Source: an uncultured Bacteroides sp. (GTDB lineage: Bacteria > Bacteroidota > Bacteroidia > Bacteroidales > Bacteroidaceae). Taken from it: a DNA stretch of 25,171 bases. The stretch is from the NCBI GenBank assembly GCA_900556625.1, contig USPQ01000036.1:1-25171 (forward strand). The letters run 5' to 3'. Below the pieces are notes generated by a model that ran no database searches, was not told the origin of the DNA, and was given only the letters and a program-made list of their open reading frames with translations. Made by a program: the position numbers and the translations under genes. Positions 1 to 6,526 of the stretch are shown one piece after another. Each line of letters starts with the position of its first letter. The stretch's first letter is position 1.

Positions 1-675
1 ATTCGTCTGTGACACCTTGCGCAATTCATCACCTGTTATTTGCGTAGAACTACCCGTAAAGCTGGATTTACGAACATTACTGTATCCCGTAACGACTACA
101 TCCTCCAATGTTTTCACATCGTCCACCATAGTTATTTCAAGCATCTTCTTACGGGTAGCATCCACCTGAAGTGTTTGTTTTTTCATTCCGATAAAAGAGA
201 CCTCCAAAGTCACTTTGTCATTTTTCACATCCAGCGTAAACTCACCTTCAATGTTTGTTGAAGTACCTGTACGAGTACCTTTCACAATAATACTGGCTCC
301 GGGAATCGGATCTCTATTCGAATCAACAACCATACCGCGAATACGGTTTTCCCGTTTTTCCGCCTGCATTTTGCGAATCACCACAATGCCGTCCTTCACC
401 ACATAATCAAATCCCTGAGGATTAAGAATCAACTTAAGTGCGATCTCCCATTTCTCATTTTTCGCATCAATCGACACCGGAGGCACTCCTTTAAACATTT
501 GTGAATTATACAACATATTCACACCTGTTTGTTTCTTCACTGCATCCAAAACAGTCTCGATAGAGACATTGTGCAGTTTCAAAGTTACCGTCTTGTCTTG
601 TGACGGTAAAGCCCATGCACTAAACGTGCAGCACATTGCCACTAGAAAACATAGCAGCCATCGTTTTTCTCTCAT
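1..675 (-). CDS. SusC/RagA-like TonB-dependent outer-membrane receptor with STN domain (5' part, runs off window)
   Basis: This is an outer-membrane transporter of the SusC family, which imports glycans or peptides together with a SusD lipoprotein. Only the first 225 codons are present; the rest, and any susD gene, lie left of the window. The reading starts MREKRWLLCFLVAM with a signal peptide ending near SAWA (about residue 22). An STN secretin/TonB short N-terminal domain follows (about 28-100), with the typical VKKQTGVNMLYNSQMFKG stretch. Next comes a carboxypeptidase-regulatory-like domain (about 110-185, GMVVDSNRDPIPGASIIVKG) and then a TonB box and plug start (DVVVTGYSNVRKSSFTGS). The STN domain marks receptors that signal through a FecR anti-sigma factor, and such a gene lies 48 nt upstream on the same strand. 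The substrate cannot be told from this fragment. Confidence 0.93.
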   Translation of the reverse strand, partial: MREKRWLLCFLVAMCCTFSAWALPSQDKTVTLKLHNVSIETVLDAVKKQTGVNMLYNSQMFKGVPPVSIDAKNEKWEIALKLILNPQGFDYVVKDGIVVIRKMQAEKRENRIRGMVVDSNRDPIPGASIIVKGTRTGTSTNIEGEFTLDVKNDKVTLEVSFIGMKKQTLQVDATRKKMLEITMVDDVKTLEDVVVTGYSNVRKSSFTGSSTQITGDELRKVSQTN

Positions 676-723
676 AAATTAATGATTAAACTTTTGTGTA
701 CCTAATATTCTAACTATTCTATA

Positions 724-1926
724 TTATTCCAATTCTTCTACCTTATCATATATCAATATGTTCCTTCCACTGATTTTATAAGTCAGATCTCCTGTCAGTT
801 CCAGTGCATCCAGGAATGAATTTATTGTTCCATAGCGTTTCAAACTACCACTATAAGTAATGTCACGCAAATGGGGAGTCTCATAATAAACCTGTATGTC
901 GTACCAACGTTCGAATGTCTGCATTATCTCTCCTAAAGGGCGGTTATTAAAGACATACCTCCCGTCTACCCAACCGACATATTCATCCAGATCTACCATA
1001 CGTTTTTCCGAACCGTTGGCAGAAACCACAGCCTGCTCCCCCGGCGAAAGAATAATAGTTCCGATGCTTGATGAAGAGAACTGTACTTTTCCGTGTACCA
1101 ACGTTGTGTAAACAGACGCATCGGTATAAGCATTGATATTGAAGGCAGTACCAAGCACAGTTACCTCTCCAAGATGAGTCTGCACGATGAATGGCCGTGT
1201 TTCGTCTTTCACGACATCAAAATAGGCCTCGCCTTCCAATGCCACAACTCTCCGCTTACCTGCAAAACGTACCGGATAAGTTAACTTGGAGCCGGCATTC
1301 AAATGAACAGTAGTTCCATCCGCCAGGATTACGGTATTTTCACCCCCACGCGGTATAACCAACTCATTGGATTTAACCGGTTTTTCTTCGGTACTTTCTT
1401 CCTCATGTTGTGTTGTAACGGTTGGTTGATAAGACAGTACTCCTTTCTTATATTTTACTTGAACGCCATCTACTACCACATTCACTTCTTTTTTATCCAC
1501 ATCAATAATGCTACCGTCAGGTAACGTTAACTGCGCCTGTTGTGTACCCGGCTGAATAAGAACTCTCTTCTCCTCTACTGCCGAATAGAAATTCGACATA
1601 TAGAATGAAAGGCCGACAGCCAGAACTATGACAGCCGCAGCAGCATACCACCAAACCCGGGAAATAAAAGGCTTACGTTCCTTCTTCTCCATTCGTCCGA
1701 TTTTCTGAAGGAAAGATTGATAAGCTTTCTTTGATGAATAATCTTTATATTCTCCAAACGCAGCCTTCAATGTTTCACCATTCTGCAACTGCTCATACAC
1801 TTTCTTTAAGTCCGGGCATTCCGCCAATCGTTTTTCAAGCTCTTTCCGTTCTGCTTCATTCGCTTCTCCCAAAAGAAACTTTCTCATTAAAGCAGCATCT
1901 TGATATATATTTTCGAACTTATTCAT
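724..1926 (-). CDS. FecR-family anti-sigma factor (inner membrane)
   Basis: This 400-aa single-pass membrane protein relays the state of an outer-membrane receptor to an ECF sigma factor. The N-terminal cytoplasmic part (1-90) would hold the sigma factor. A transmembrane helix lies at about 92-112 (WWYAAAAVIVLAVGLSFYM). The periplasmic FecR domain spans about 190-290, with VILADGTTVHLNAGSKLTYP, GEAYFDV and VLGTAFNINAY. A DUF4974-type C-terminal domain at about 325-395 (RPLGEIMQTFERWYDIQVYY) would meet the receptor's STN domain. It sits between the ECF sigma gene (248 nt upstream) and the SusC-like gene (48 nt downstream) on the same strand, the usual order for such sets. No TAnnTTTG box is visible in the 248-nt gap, so expression could come from the sigma promoter or from a promoter read by the ECF sigma itself. 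Confidence 0.93.
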   Translation of the reverse strand: MNKFENIYQDAALMRKFLLGEANEAERKELEKRLAECPDLKKVYEQLQNGETLKAAFGEYKDYSSKKAYQSFLQKIGRMEKKERKPFISRVWWYAAAAVIVLAVGLSFYMSNFYSAVEEKRVLIQPGTQQAQLTLPDGSIIDVDKKEVNVVVDGVQVKYKKGVLSYQPTVTTQHEEESTEEKPVKSNELVIPRGGENTVILADGTTVHLNAGSKLTYPVRFAGKRRVVALEGEAYFDVVKDETRPFIVQTHLGEVTVLGTAFNINAYTDASVYTTLVHGKVQFSSSSIGTIILSPGEQAVVSANGSEKRMVDLDEYVGWVDGRYVFNNRPLGEIMQTFERWYDIQVYYETPHLRDITYSGSLKRYGTINSFLDALELTGDLTYKISGRNILIYDKVEELE

Positions 1927-2065
1927 CTTATTATCTATTTTTTAATTAAATTGCAATTTCATCCTTGCTTTATTATAACTATACATAACTCATAGAAAAG
2001 GGTGACAAAAAGATGATCTTTTTTTGGAGAAGGAATATCCAACGAGGGATTTTAAAGAGAAAGAT

Positions 2066-2080
2066 ATAGCATTATGCTAT
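2066..2080. promoter_or_regulatory. Short palindrome upstream of the FecR-type gene
   Basis: ATAGCAT-T-ATGCTAT is a perfect inverted repeat with 7-bp arms in the 248-nt gap between the sigma gene and the anti-sigma gene. A second AT-only inverted repeat (AAAAAGAT-G-ATCTTTTT, 2007-2023) lies between it and the anti-sigma start. Either could be an operator or a weak hairpin; nothing in the sequence decides. Confidence 0.25.
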
Positions 2081-2174
2081 CAAAATGAAGAAATACGGTT
2101 ACATTTAACAAAGAAAACAAATCTTAATCAATCAATAAAAAGACAAAGAAGTATCAAATTGACTTTATTTCTTT

Positions 2175-2741
2175 TTAGAAAAATAAACAGAGAATTATAG
2201 AATGAATAGAGTCTCCCAGCTTTTCACGAAGAAATTTATAGCTACGGCTCTTTTGAGTTTTAACGGTATTGATACTTATTTCCAGACGTTCCGCTATTTC
2301 TTCCCAAGTATACCCTTCGATTCTCAACAGAATGATCCGGCGTTGCTCAGGCGGAAGTTCTTCAATATGGAAATACAACTGACGGATGATCTCTTCTTTC
2401 ACTGTCAATGCATAAATCATATCCTCGTCTTGCCGACATTCTTCAGCAAGGGAACTTAGAATACTGTCATGAATCTGATTATTGCGTATATATAATAAGG
2501 TATTATTATAACAGGCACGATAAAGATAATTGGTAAGTTCTTTAATATCAGAGAAGGTACGCTTACCCTCCCATACGGAAATAAAGACTTCCTGTACCAA
2601 ATCTTCAACTGCATCGGGAATTGGCAATATCTTGGAAACATAAACACATAGAGCAGCATAAAAACGATCGTAGAAATCGCCCCACGTCTTTTCATCCTTC
2701 CGGTTAACTCCTGCTACTATGGTGTCAATTCTATCACTCAT
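2175..2741 (-). CDS. RNA polymerase ECF-type sigma-70 factor, Bacteroides expansion family
   Basis: This 188-aa ECF sigma factor would direct RNA polymerase to the receptor operon when released by the FecR-type protein. Region 2 spans about 20-85 (FYDRFYAALCVYVSK, then DAVEDLVQEVFISVWEGK). Region 4 is at about 125-175 (LPPEQRRIILLRIEGYTWEEIAERLEISINTVKTQ cut into its two helices around GYTWEEIA). No extra domains are present and the length is usual for the family. It starts a minus-strand set with the anti-sigma and receptor genes. A perfect TAnnTTTG promoter box lies about 80 nt upstream of its ATG, so basal expression by the housekeeping sigma factor is likely. Confidence 0.93.
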   Translation of the reverse strand: MSDRIDTIVAGVNRKDEKTWGDFYDRFYAALCVYVSKILPIPDAVEDLVQEVFISVWEGKRTFSDIKELTNYLYRACYNNTLLYIRNNQIHDSILSSLAEECRQDEDMIYALTVKEEIIRQLYFHIEELPPEQRRIILLRIEGYTWEEIAERLEISINTVKTQKSRSYKFLREKLGDSIHSIILCLFF

Positions 2742-2822
2742 ATTGTCACTCTACTCATCAAAAAAGAATACAGAATTCGTAGAAATCGCTATAACCACTT
2801 ACTATATCGATATTTACGAATG

Positions 2823-2830
2823 CAAATATA
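2823..2830 (-). promoter_or_regulatory. Bacteroides -7 promoter box for the ECF sigma gene
   Basis: On the minus strand this reads TATATTTG, a perfect match to TAnnTTTG and followed by CATTCG. Transcription would begin near 2817, giving a leader of about 75 nt before the sigma-factor ATG at 2741. No good TTTG box at the usual -33 spacing was seen. Confidence 0.6.
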
Positions 2831-2917
2831 TTGTTTTTTTCAAAAACACAGACTTTAAGTAGCCTACAAAATAGAAAATAAAAACGTTCTTTCTCTATAT
2901 AAAAAACACAATATCAT

Positions 2918-3018
2918 CTATCACCTATCACCGACATCAAGCAAACCGTTTATTCATCGTACTTTCCGACGGTGATAGGTTGTTTCCTAACCTATCACCC
3001 AACCTATCACCTATCACC
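2918..3018. repeat. CCTATCACC direct and inverted repeat cluster
   Basis: The motif CTATCACC occurs twice in tandem at 2918-2932, once inverted as GGTGATAGG at 2971-2979, then again at 2991-2999, 3003-3011 and 3010-3018. The middle part forms a perfect 11-bp hairpin, GGTGATAGGTT (2971-2981) with AACCTATCACC (2989-2999) around a 7-nt loop. No reading frame is associated. It resembles intergenic repeat material that I recall from other Bacteroides genomes; that link is memory, not a search. Confidence 0.7.
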
Positions 3019-3119
3019 AACCATTTTCAAACAAATTAGTATATAAAACCAGCCGGTATCCACCTACTAAAAAATATATCCCTTAGACAAGGCCAACAGA
3101 TTATACCTTGGCAGCAGGT

Positions 3120-3246
3120 GTTTCACGCCGAGAAACAAATAGTTTCAAGTAATGGAAACCAAAGTTTCAAGGCTTAGAAACTCTAGTTTCGCACCGTTGG
3201 AACTAAAGTTTCAAGCCGGAGAAACTACTGTTTCCCTTGCAGAAAC
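3120..3246. repeat. Six-unit GTTTC-N7/8-GAAAC array with exact 22-bp period
   Basis: GTTTC begins at 3120, 3142, 3164, 3186, 3208 and 3230, exactly every 22 bp. In each unit a GAAAC follows 7 or 8 nt later (GGAAC in unit four), so each unit is a small inverted repeat. The inner bases differ from unit to unit, as do the 4-5-nt linkers. Constant arms with variable centres and strict phasing suggest selection on spacing, either for a protein bound on one face of the helix or for DNA curvature, because T3 and A3 tracts recur about every half period. It is not a CRISPR array, since the units are too short and the repeats too degenerate. Confidence 0.8.
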
Positions 3247-3303
3247 TTAAATACCCCAATAGGAACAACGCCATGCTTATAGCATACAGCGATATAGGGG
3301 TAC

Positions 3304-3328
3304 AAAAAAAGAGCGAATTATTCCGCTC
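3304..3328 (-). terminator. Intrinsic terminator (minus strand)
   Basis: Read on the minus strand, GAGCG (3328-3324) pairs with CGCTC (3315-3311), and seven T residues follow (3310-3304). No recognised minus-strand protein gene lies directly upstream, which is the main reason to propose a small RNA here. Confidence 0.6.
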
Positions 3329-3534
3329 CACCATTAAAGAATCCCCATAAATGGGATTCTTCTTTTTCATCATTCATTTACTCGTTTCCTGAAAACTACT
3401 TTTTACTAATACCTAATCAAAACAACCTTTTTCCTAAAAACTAATCTTAAAATCCAATACCTTAATTTTATAAACTAATATCCTTTAATATTACCTTGTT
3501 CTAATACCTAAAATCTTAGTAGTTTCACAACTAC
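3304..3534 (-). ncRNA. Probable small minus-strand RNA or smORF transcript
   Basis: A perfect -7 box (minus-strand TACCTTTG, 3539-3546) precedes this interval and a hairpin with seven T residues ends it, giving a discrete transcript of about 230 nt. Its 5' end can fold into GTAGTT/AACTAC (3519-3534). Near the 3' end is a 9-bp hairpin (AAGAATCCC with GGGATTCTT, 3337-3361) just before the terminator. A 19-codon frame at 3318-3377, MNDEKEESHLWGFFNGGAE, ends inside the terminator loop, so the transcript might encode a microprotein rather than act as RNA. The middle part is AT-rich with degenerate AATACCTAA-like repeats. I do not recognise an RNA family. Confidence 0.45.
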
Positions 3535-3538
3535 GCTG

Positions 3539-3546
3539 CAAAGGTA
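3539..3546 (-). promoter_or_regulatory. Bacteroides -7 promoter box for the small minus-strand transcript
   Basis: On the minus strand this reads TACCTTTG followed by CAGCG. It is a perfect TAnnTTTG box and shares the extension TTTGCAGCG with the mnmG promoter (3950) and the promoter of the small secreted protein (15392). Confidence 0.5.
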
Positions 3547-3949
3547 TAGCTGTTTTAGAAAACAACAATAGTTAGTATGCTAAAAAACATATTTTCCCCT
3601 ATTTTTTTGATTTATATCAAGAAAACGAGGAACGATTAGGTGTAATAAGGACATTCATTATTCAAATGAATGGAATCACGGACAGATCTTCTCTTTTCAC
3701 TTCTATTTCATCAGAGGAACCGCCCATTTTTCTACTTACAAAAAGACAGCAAATAAAAGATTAAATATGCAAAATTCTAGCATTCCGTTCCCAAAAGCAA
3801 GTACAAAGCAATAAATAAGAGATAAGATTGTAGACATTCTGTATATTTAAACTCCAAAATTACGGCGATTTTTCGAACCATTCCGGACACTCCCCCCGAA
3901 TTTTCGGAAGCAAAAACAACTGAAAGATACAAGTCTCGCAACTTTTCCG
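3547..3949. other. Intergenic stretch with no gene seen
   Basis: This AT-rich interval between the small minus-strand transcript and the mnmG promoter has stops in all frames apart from short shadow frames. A weak inverted repeat, CATTCA with TGAATG, lies near 3653-3672. Nothing else could be supported. Confidence 0.5.
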
Positions 3950-3957
3950 TAACTTTG
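3950..3957 (+). promoter_or_regulatory. Bacteroides -7 promoter box for mnmG
   Basis: TAACTTTG is a perfect TAnnTTTG box followed by CAGCG. Transcription should start about 7 nt downstream, near 3964, leaving a leader of about 20 nt before the ATG at 3985. This rules out the in-frame TTG at 3955 as a start, because it lies inside the promoter. Confidence 0.7.
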
Positions 3958-3984
3958 CAGCGTTTGATAATAAATAAGATAGGA

Positions 3985-5871
3985 ATGGATTTTAAGTACG
4001 ACGTTATCGTAATCGGTGCCGGACATGCAGGCTGTGAAGCAGCAGCAGCAGCAGCAAATTTAGGTTCCAAGACTTGTCTCATCACAATGGACATGAACAA
4101 GATTGGACAGATGAGTTGCAACCCGGCCGTAGGAGGAATCGCCAAAGGACAAATAGTACGTGAGATAGATGCACTGGGTGGACAAATGGGATTGGTGACA
4201 GATGAAACAGCTATTCAGTTCCGAATCTTAAACCGTTCAAAAGGCCCCGCCATGTGGAGTCCTCGTGCCCAATGCGACCGCGCCAAGTTTATCTGGTCAT
4301 GGCGCGAGAGACTGGAAAACACCCCCAACCTTCATATTTGGCAAGATACCGTATGCGAACTTCTCGTTGAAAACGGAGAGGTGACAGGACTCGTCACCGT
4401 CTGGGGAGTTACTTTCAAAGCAAAGTGCATCGTACTGACTGCGGGAACTTTCCTCAACGGACTGATGCACGTAGGACGCCACCAACTACCAGGCGGAAGA
4501 ATGGCCGAACCGGCTTCCTATCAACTGACCGAATCTATCGCCCGCCATGGGATTACTTACGGAAGAATGAAGACCGGAACTCCGGTACGTATCGACGCAC
4601 GCAGCGTGCACTTCGACCAAATGGAAACGCAAGACGGAGAATGTGACTTCCACAAGTTCTCTTTCATGAATACAAGTACACGTCATTTGAAACAACTCCA
4701 ATGCTGGACATGCTATACAAATGAAGAAGTACATCGGATTTTACGTGATGGATTGCCGGACTCTCCCCTTTTCAACGGACAAATTCAAAGTATCGGCCCA
4801 CGCTATTGCCCCAGCATAGAGACCAAGATTGTGACTTTCCCCGACAAAGACCAGCATCAGCTTTTCCTCGAACCGGAAGGAGAAACGACACAGGAATTAT
4901 ACCTCAATGGATTCTCCTCTTCGCTTCCAATGGATATACAGATTGCTGCCTTGAAAAAGATTCCCGCTTTCAAAGACTTGGTTATTTATCGTCCGGGATA
5001 TGCAATTGAATATGACTACTTCGATCCGACACAATTAAAACATACGCTGGAATCGAAAGTTATTAAAAACTTGTTCTTTGCCGGACAAGTAAACGGAACC
5101 ACCGGCTACGAAGAGGCCGGAGGACAAGGAGCAATAGCCGGAATCAATGCACACATTAATTGCCATGGTGGAGAAGAATTTACGTTGGCACGCGATGAAG
5201 CATATATCGGCGTATTAATCGACGATTTAGTTACCAAGGGAGTTGACGAACCTTACCGGATGTTTACTTCACGCGCAGAATACAGGATTCTGCTCCGTAT
5301 GGACGATGCAGACATGAGACTTACCGAACGGGCATACAAACTCGGATTAGCCAAGGAAGACCGTTATCGGTTGATGAAAAGCAAGAAGGAAGCTGTGGAA
5401 CAGATTATTTCTTTCGCACGAAACTATTCGATGAAACCGGCACTAATTAATGATGCGCTCGAAAAGATAGGAACAACTCCCCTACGTCAAGGTTGCAAAT
5501 TAATTGAAATATTGAACCGTCCGCAGGTGACGATAGAGAACATAGCCGAACACATTCCGGCATTTCAACGGGAACTGGAAAAAGCAACAAGTGCCAACCA
5601 AGACCGTAAAGAAGAAATTTTGGAAGCTGCCGAAATCTTAATCAAATATCAAGGTTATATTGACAGAGAGCGAATGATAGCAGAAAAGCTGGCACGCCTG
5701 GAAAGTATAAAGATAAAAGGTAAGTTTGACTATTCTTCTATCCAGTCCCTATCCACCGAAGCTCGCCAAAAGCTGACTAAAATAGATCCGGAGACCATTG
5801 CCCAAGCGAGCCGGATTCCGGGAGTATCGCCAAGCGACATCAACGTGTTGCTGGTACTTTCGGGCCGGTAA
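3985..5871 (+). CDS. mnmG: tRNA uridine-5-carboxymethylaminomethyl modification enzyme MnmG (GidA)
   Basis: MnmG is an FAD enzyme that works with the GTPase MnmE to place the cmnm5 group on wobble uridine 34 of certain tRNAs, using methylene-tetrahydrofolate. The 628-aa product has the usual family length. It begins MDFKYDVIVIGAGHAGCEAA, where GAGHAG (11-16) is the FAD-binding glycine motif. It carries both conserved cysteines, C45 in MSCNPAVGGIAKG and C275 in RYCPSIETK. The GINAHINCHGGEEF and TSRAEYRILLR regions are also family signatures. The start at 3985 is chosen because the promoter box lies at 3950-3957. A parS-like palindrome begins 8 nt after its stop codon. In many bacteria gidA sits beside parAB near the origin; no parAB gene is visible here. 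Confidence 0.98.
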   Translation: MDFKYDVIVIGAGHAGCEAAAAAANLGSKTCLITMDMNKIGQMSCNPAVGGIAKGQIVREIDALGGQMGLVTDETAIQFRILNRSKGPAMWSPRAQCDRAKFIWSWRERLENTPNLHIWQDTVCELLVENGEVTGLVTVWGVTFKAKCIVLTAGTFLNGLMHVGRHQLPGGRMAEPASYQLTESIARHGITYGRMKTGTPVRIDARSVHFDQMETQDGECDFHKFSFMNTSTRHLKQLQCWTCYTNEEVHRILRDGLPDSPLFNGQIQSIGPRYCPSIETKIVTFPDKDQHQLFLEPEGETTQELYLNGFSSSLPMDIQIAALKKIPAFKDLVIYRPGYAIEYDYFDPTQLKHTLESKVIKNLFFAGQVNGTTGYEEAGGQGAIAGINAHINCHGGEEFTLARDEAYIGVLIDDLVTKGVDEPYRMFTSRAEYRILLRMDDADMRLTERAYKLGLAKEDRYRLMKSKKEAVEQIISFARNYSMKPALINDALEKIGTTPLRQGCKLIEILNRPQVTIENIAEHIPAFQRELEKATSANQDRKEEILEAAEILIKYQGYIDRERMIAEKLARLESIKIKGKFDYSSIQSLSTEARQKLTKIDPETIAQASRIPGVSPSDINVLLVLSGR

Positions 5872-5878
5872 GCGGCAA

Positions 5879-5894
5879 CGTTTCACGTGAAACA
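5879..5894. other. parS: parS centromere site (ParB-binding palindrome)
   Basis: CGTTTCACGTGAAACA contains a perfect 14-bp palindrome, GTTTCACGTGAAAC (5880-5893). It matches the widely conserved bacterial parS sequence TGTTTCACGTGAAACA at 15 of 16 positions, the exception being the first base. It lies in the short gap between mnmG and apt, where no coding constraint explains it. By family knowledge ParB binds this sequence and spreads, helping to segregate the origin region. That it acts as parS here is inference from the sequence match. Confidence 0.8.
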
Positions 5895-5927
5895 AAGCAT
5901 TTAAAGAAACGAGATAAATCAATGATT

Positions 5928-6452
5928 ATGAGCAAAGAAACGCTAATTAAAAGTATCCGGGAAATTCCCGACTTTCCGATTCCGGGAATCCTGTTTTACG
6001 ATGTAACCACATTGTTCAAAGATCCGTGGTGCTTGCAAGAATTATCGGACGTTATGTACGAGATGTATAAGGATAAAGGTATCACCAAAGTTGTAGGTAT
6101 AGAATCAAGAGGATTCATCATGGGACCGATTCTGGCTACCCGACTCAATGCTGGCTTCATCCCTATCCGTAAACCCGGAAAACTTCCCGCAGAAACTATT
6201 GAAGAAAGCTATGACAAAGAATACGGAAAAGACACAGTGCAGATTCACAAAGATGCATTGGATGAAAACGATGTAGTACTGCTGCATGACGACTTACTGG
6301 CAACGGGCGGAACAATGAAAGCAGCCTGCGAACTGGTGAAGAAATTGAAACCGAAGAAAGTATATATCAACTTTATCATCGAACTGAAAGACCTCAACGG
6401 AAAATCAGTATTCGGAGATGATGTAGAAGTAGAATCCGTATTGACTTTATAA
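5928..6452 (+). CDS. apt: Adenine phosphoribosyltransferase
   Basis: This enzyme joins adenine to PRPP to give AMP in purine salvage. The 174-aa product opens MSKETLIKSIREIPDFPIPG, typical of the family. It has the substrate segment VVGIESRGFIMGP and the PRPP-binding loop VVLLHDDLLATGGTMKAA, with the acidic pair at D121-D122. An in-frame ATG two codons earlier (5922) is an alternative start; the later one gives the usual MSKETL N-terminus. It lies 56 nt downstream of mnmG on the same strand with the parS palindrome between. No separate promoter box was found, so cotranscription with mnmG is likely. A terminator follows 19 nt after its stop. Confidence 0.97.
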   Translation: MSKETLIKSIREIPDFPIPGILFYDVTTLFKDPWCLQELSDVMYEMYKDKGITKVVGIESRGFIMGPILATRLNAGFIPIRKPGKLPAETIEESYDKEYGKDTVQIHKDALDENDVVLLHDDLLATGGTMKAACELVKKLKPKKVYINFIIELKDLNGKSVFGDDVEVESVLTL

Positions 6453-6462
6453 AGGATTTGTT

Positions 6463-6470
6463 TATATTTG
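6463..6470 (+). promoter_or_regulatory. Bacteroides promoter for uvrC
   Basis: TATATTTG is a perfect TAnnTTTG -7 box. An ATTG (6440-6443) stands 19 nt upstream, the right distance for the TTTG -33 element with one mismatch. The start point would fall near 6475-6478, inside the left arm of the terminator hairpin that ends the apt transcript. Confidence 0.6.
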
Positions 6471-6471
6471 C

Positions 6472-6498
6472 AGGGCGTAGTGATACTACGCCCTTTTT
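6472..6498 (+). terminator. Intrinsic terminator after apt, overlapping the uvrC start point
   Basis: AGGGCGTAGT (6472-6481) pairs with ACTACGCCCT (6485-6494) around a 3-nt loop, and the T run continues to 6498. It should end mnmG-apt transcription. The uvrC promoter box ends two bases before the hairpin. Confidence 0.8.
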
Positions 6499-6526
6499 CA
6501 TTTTAGCTATTTCATCCCTAAAGATT

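Noticed and set aside
1493..1501. TTATCCACA, a DnaA-box match
   Set aside because: It is a single copy inside the anti-sigma gene, where the codons explain it; no cluster of boxes or AT-rich unwinding region is nearby.
3120..3136. Second parS site at unit one of the array (TGTTTCAC...)
   Set aside because: Only one half matches; the arm spacing is 7 nt instead of 4 and the CACGTG core is missing.
3120..3246. CRISPR array
   Set aside because: The period is 22 bp, the constant parts are only 5 bp arms, and no cas gene is present.
3955..3984. Upstream TTG start for mnmG
   Set aside because: It lies inside the -7 promoter box and adds ten residues not typical of the family.
3777..4145. 122-codon minus-strand frame over the start of mnmG
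   Set aside because: Its Ala-rich part mirrors the MnmG FAD-binding segment; it has no promoter or recognisable product.
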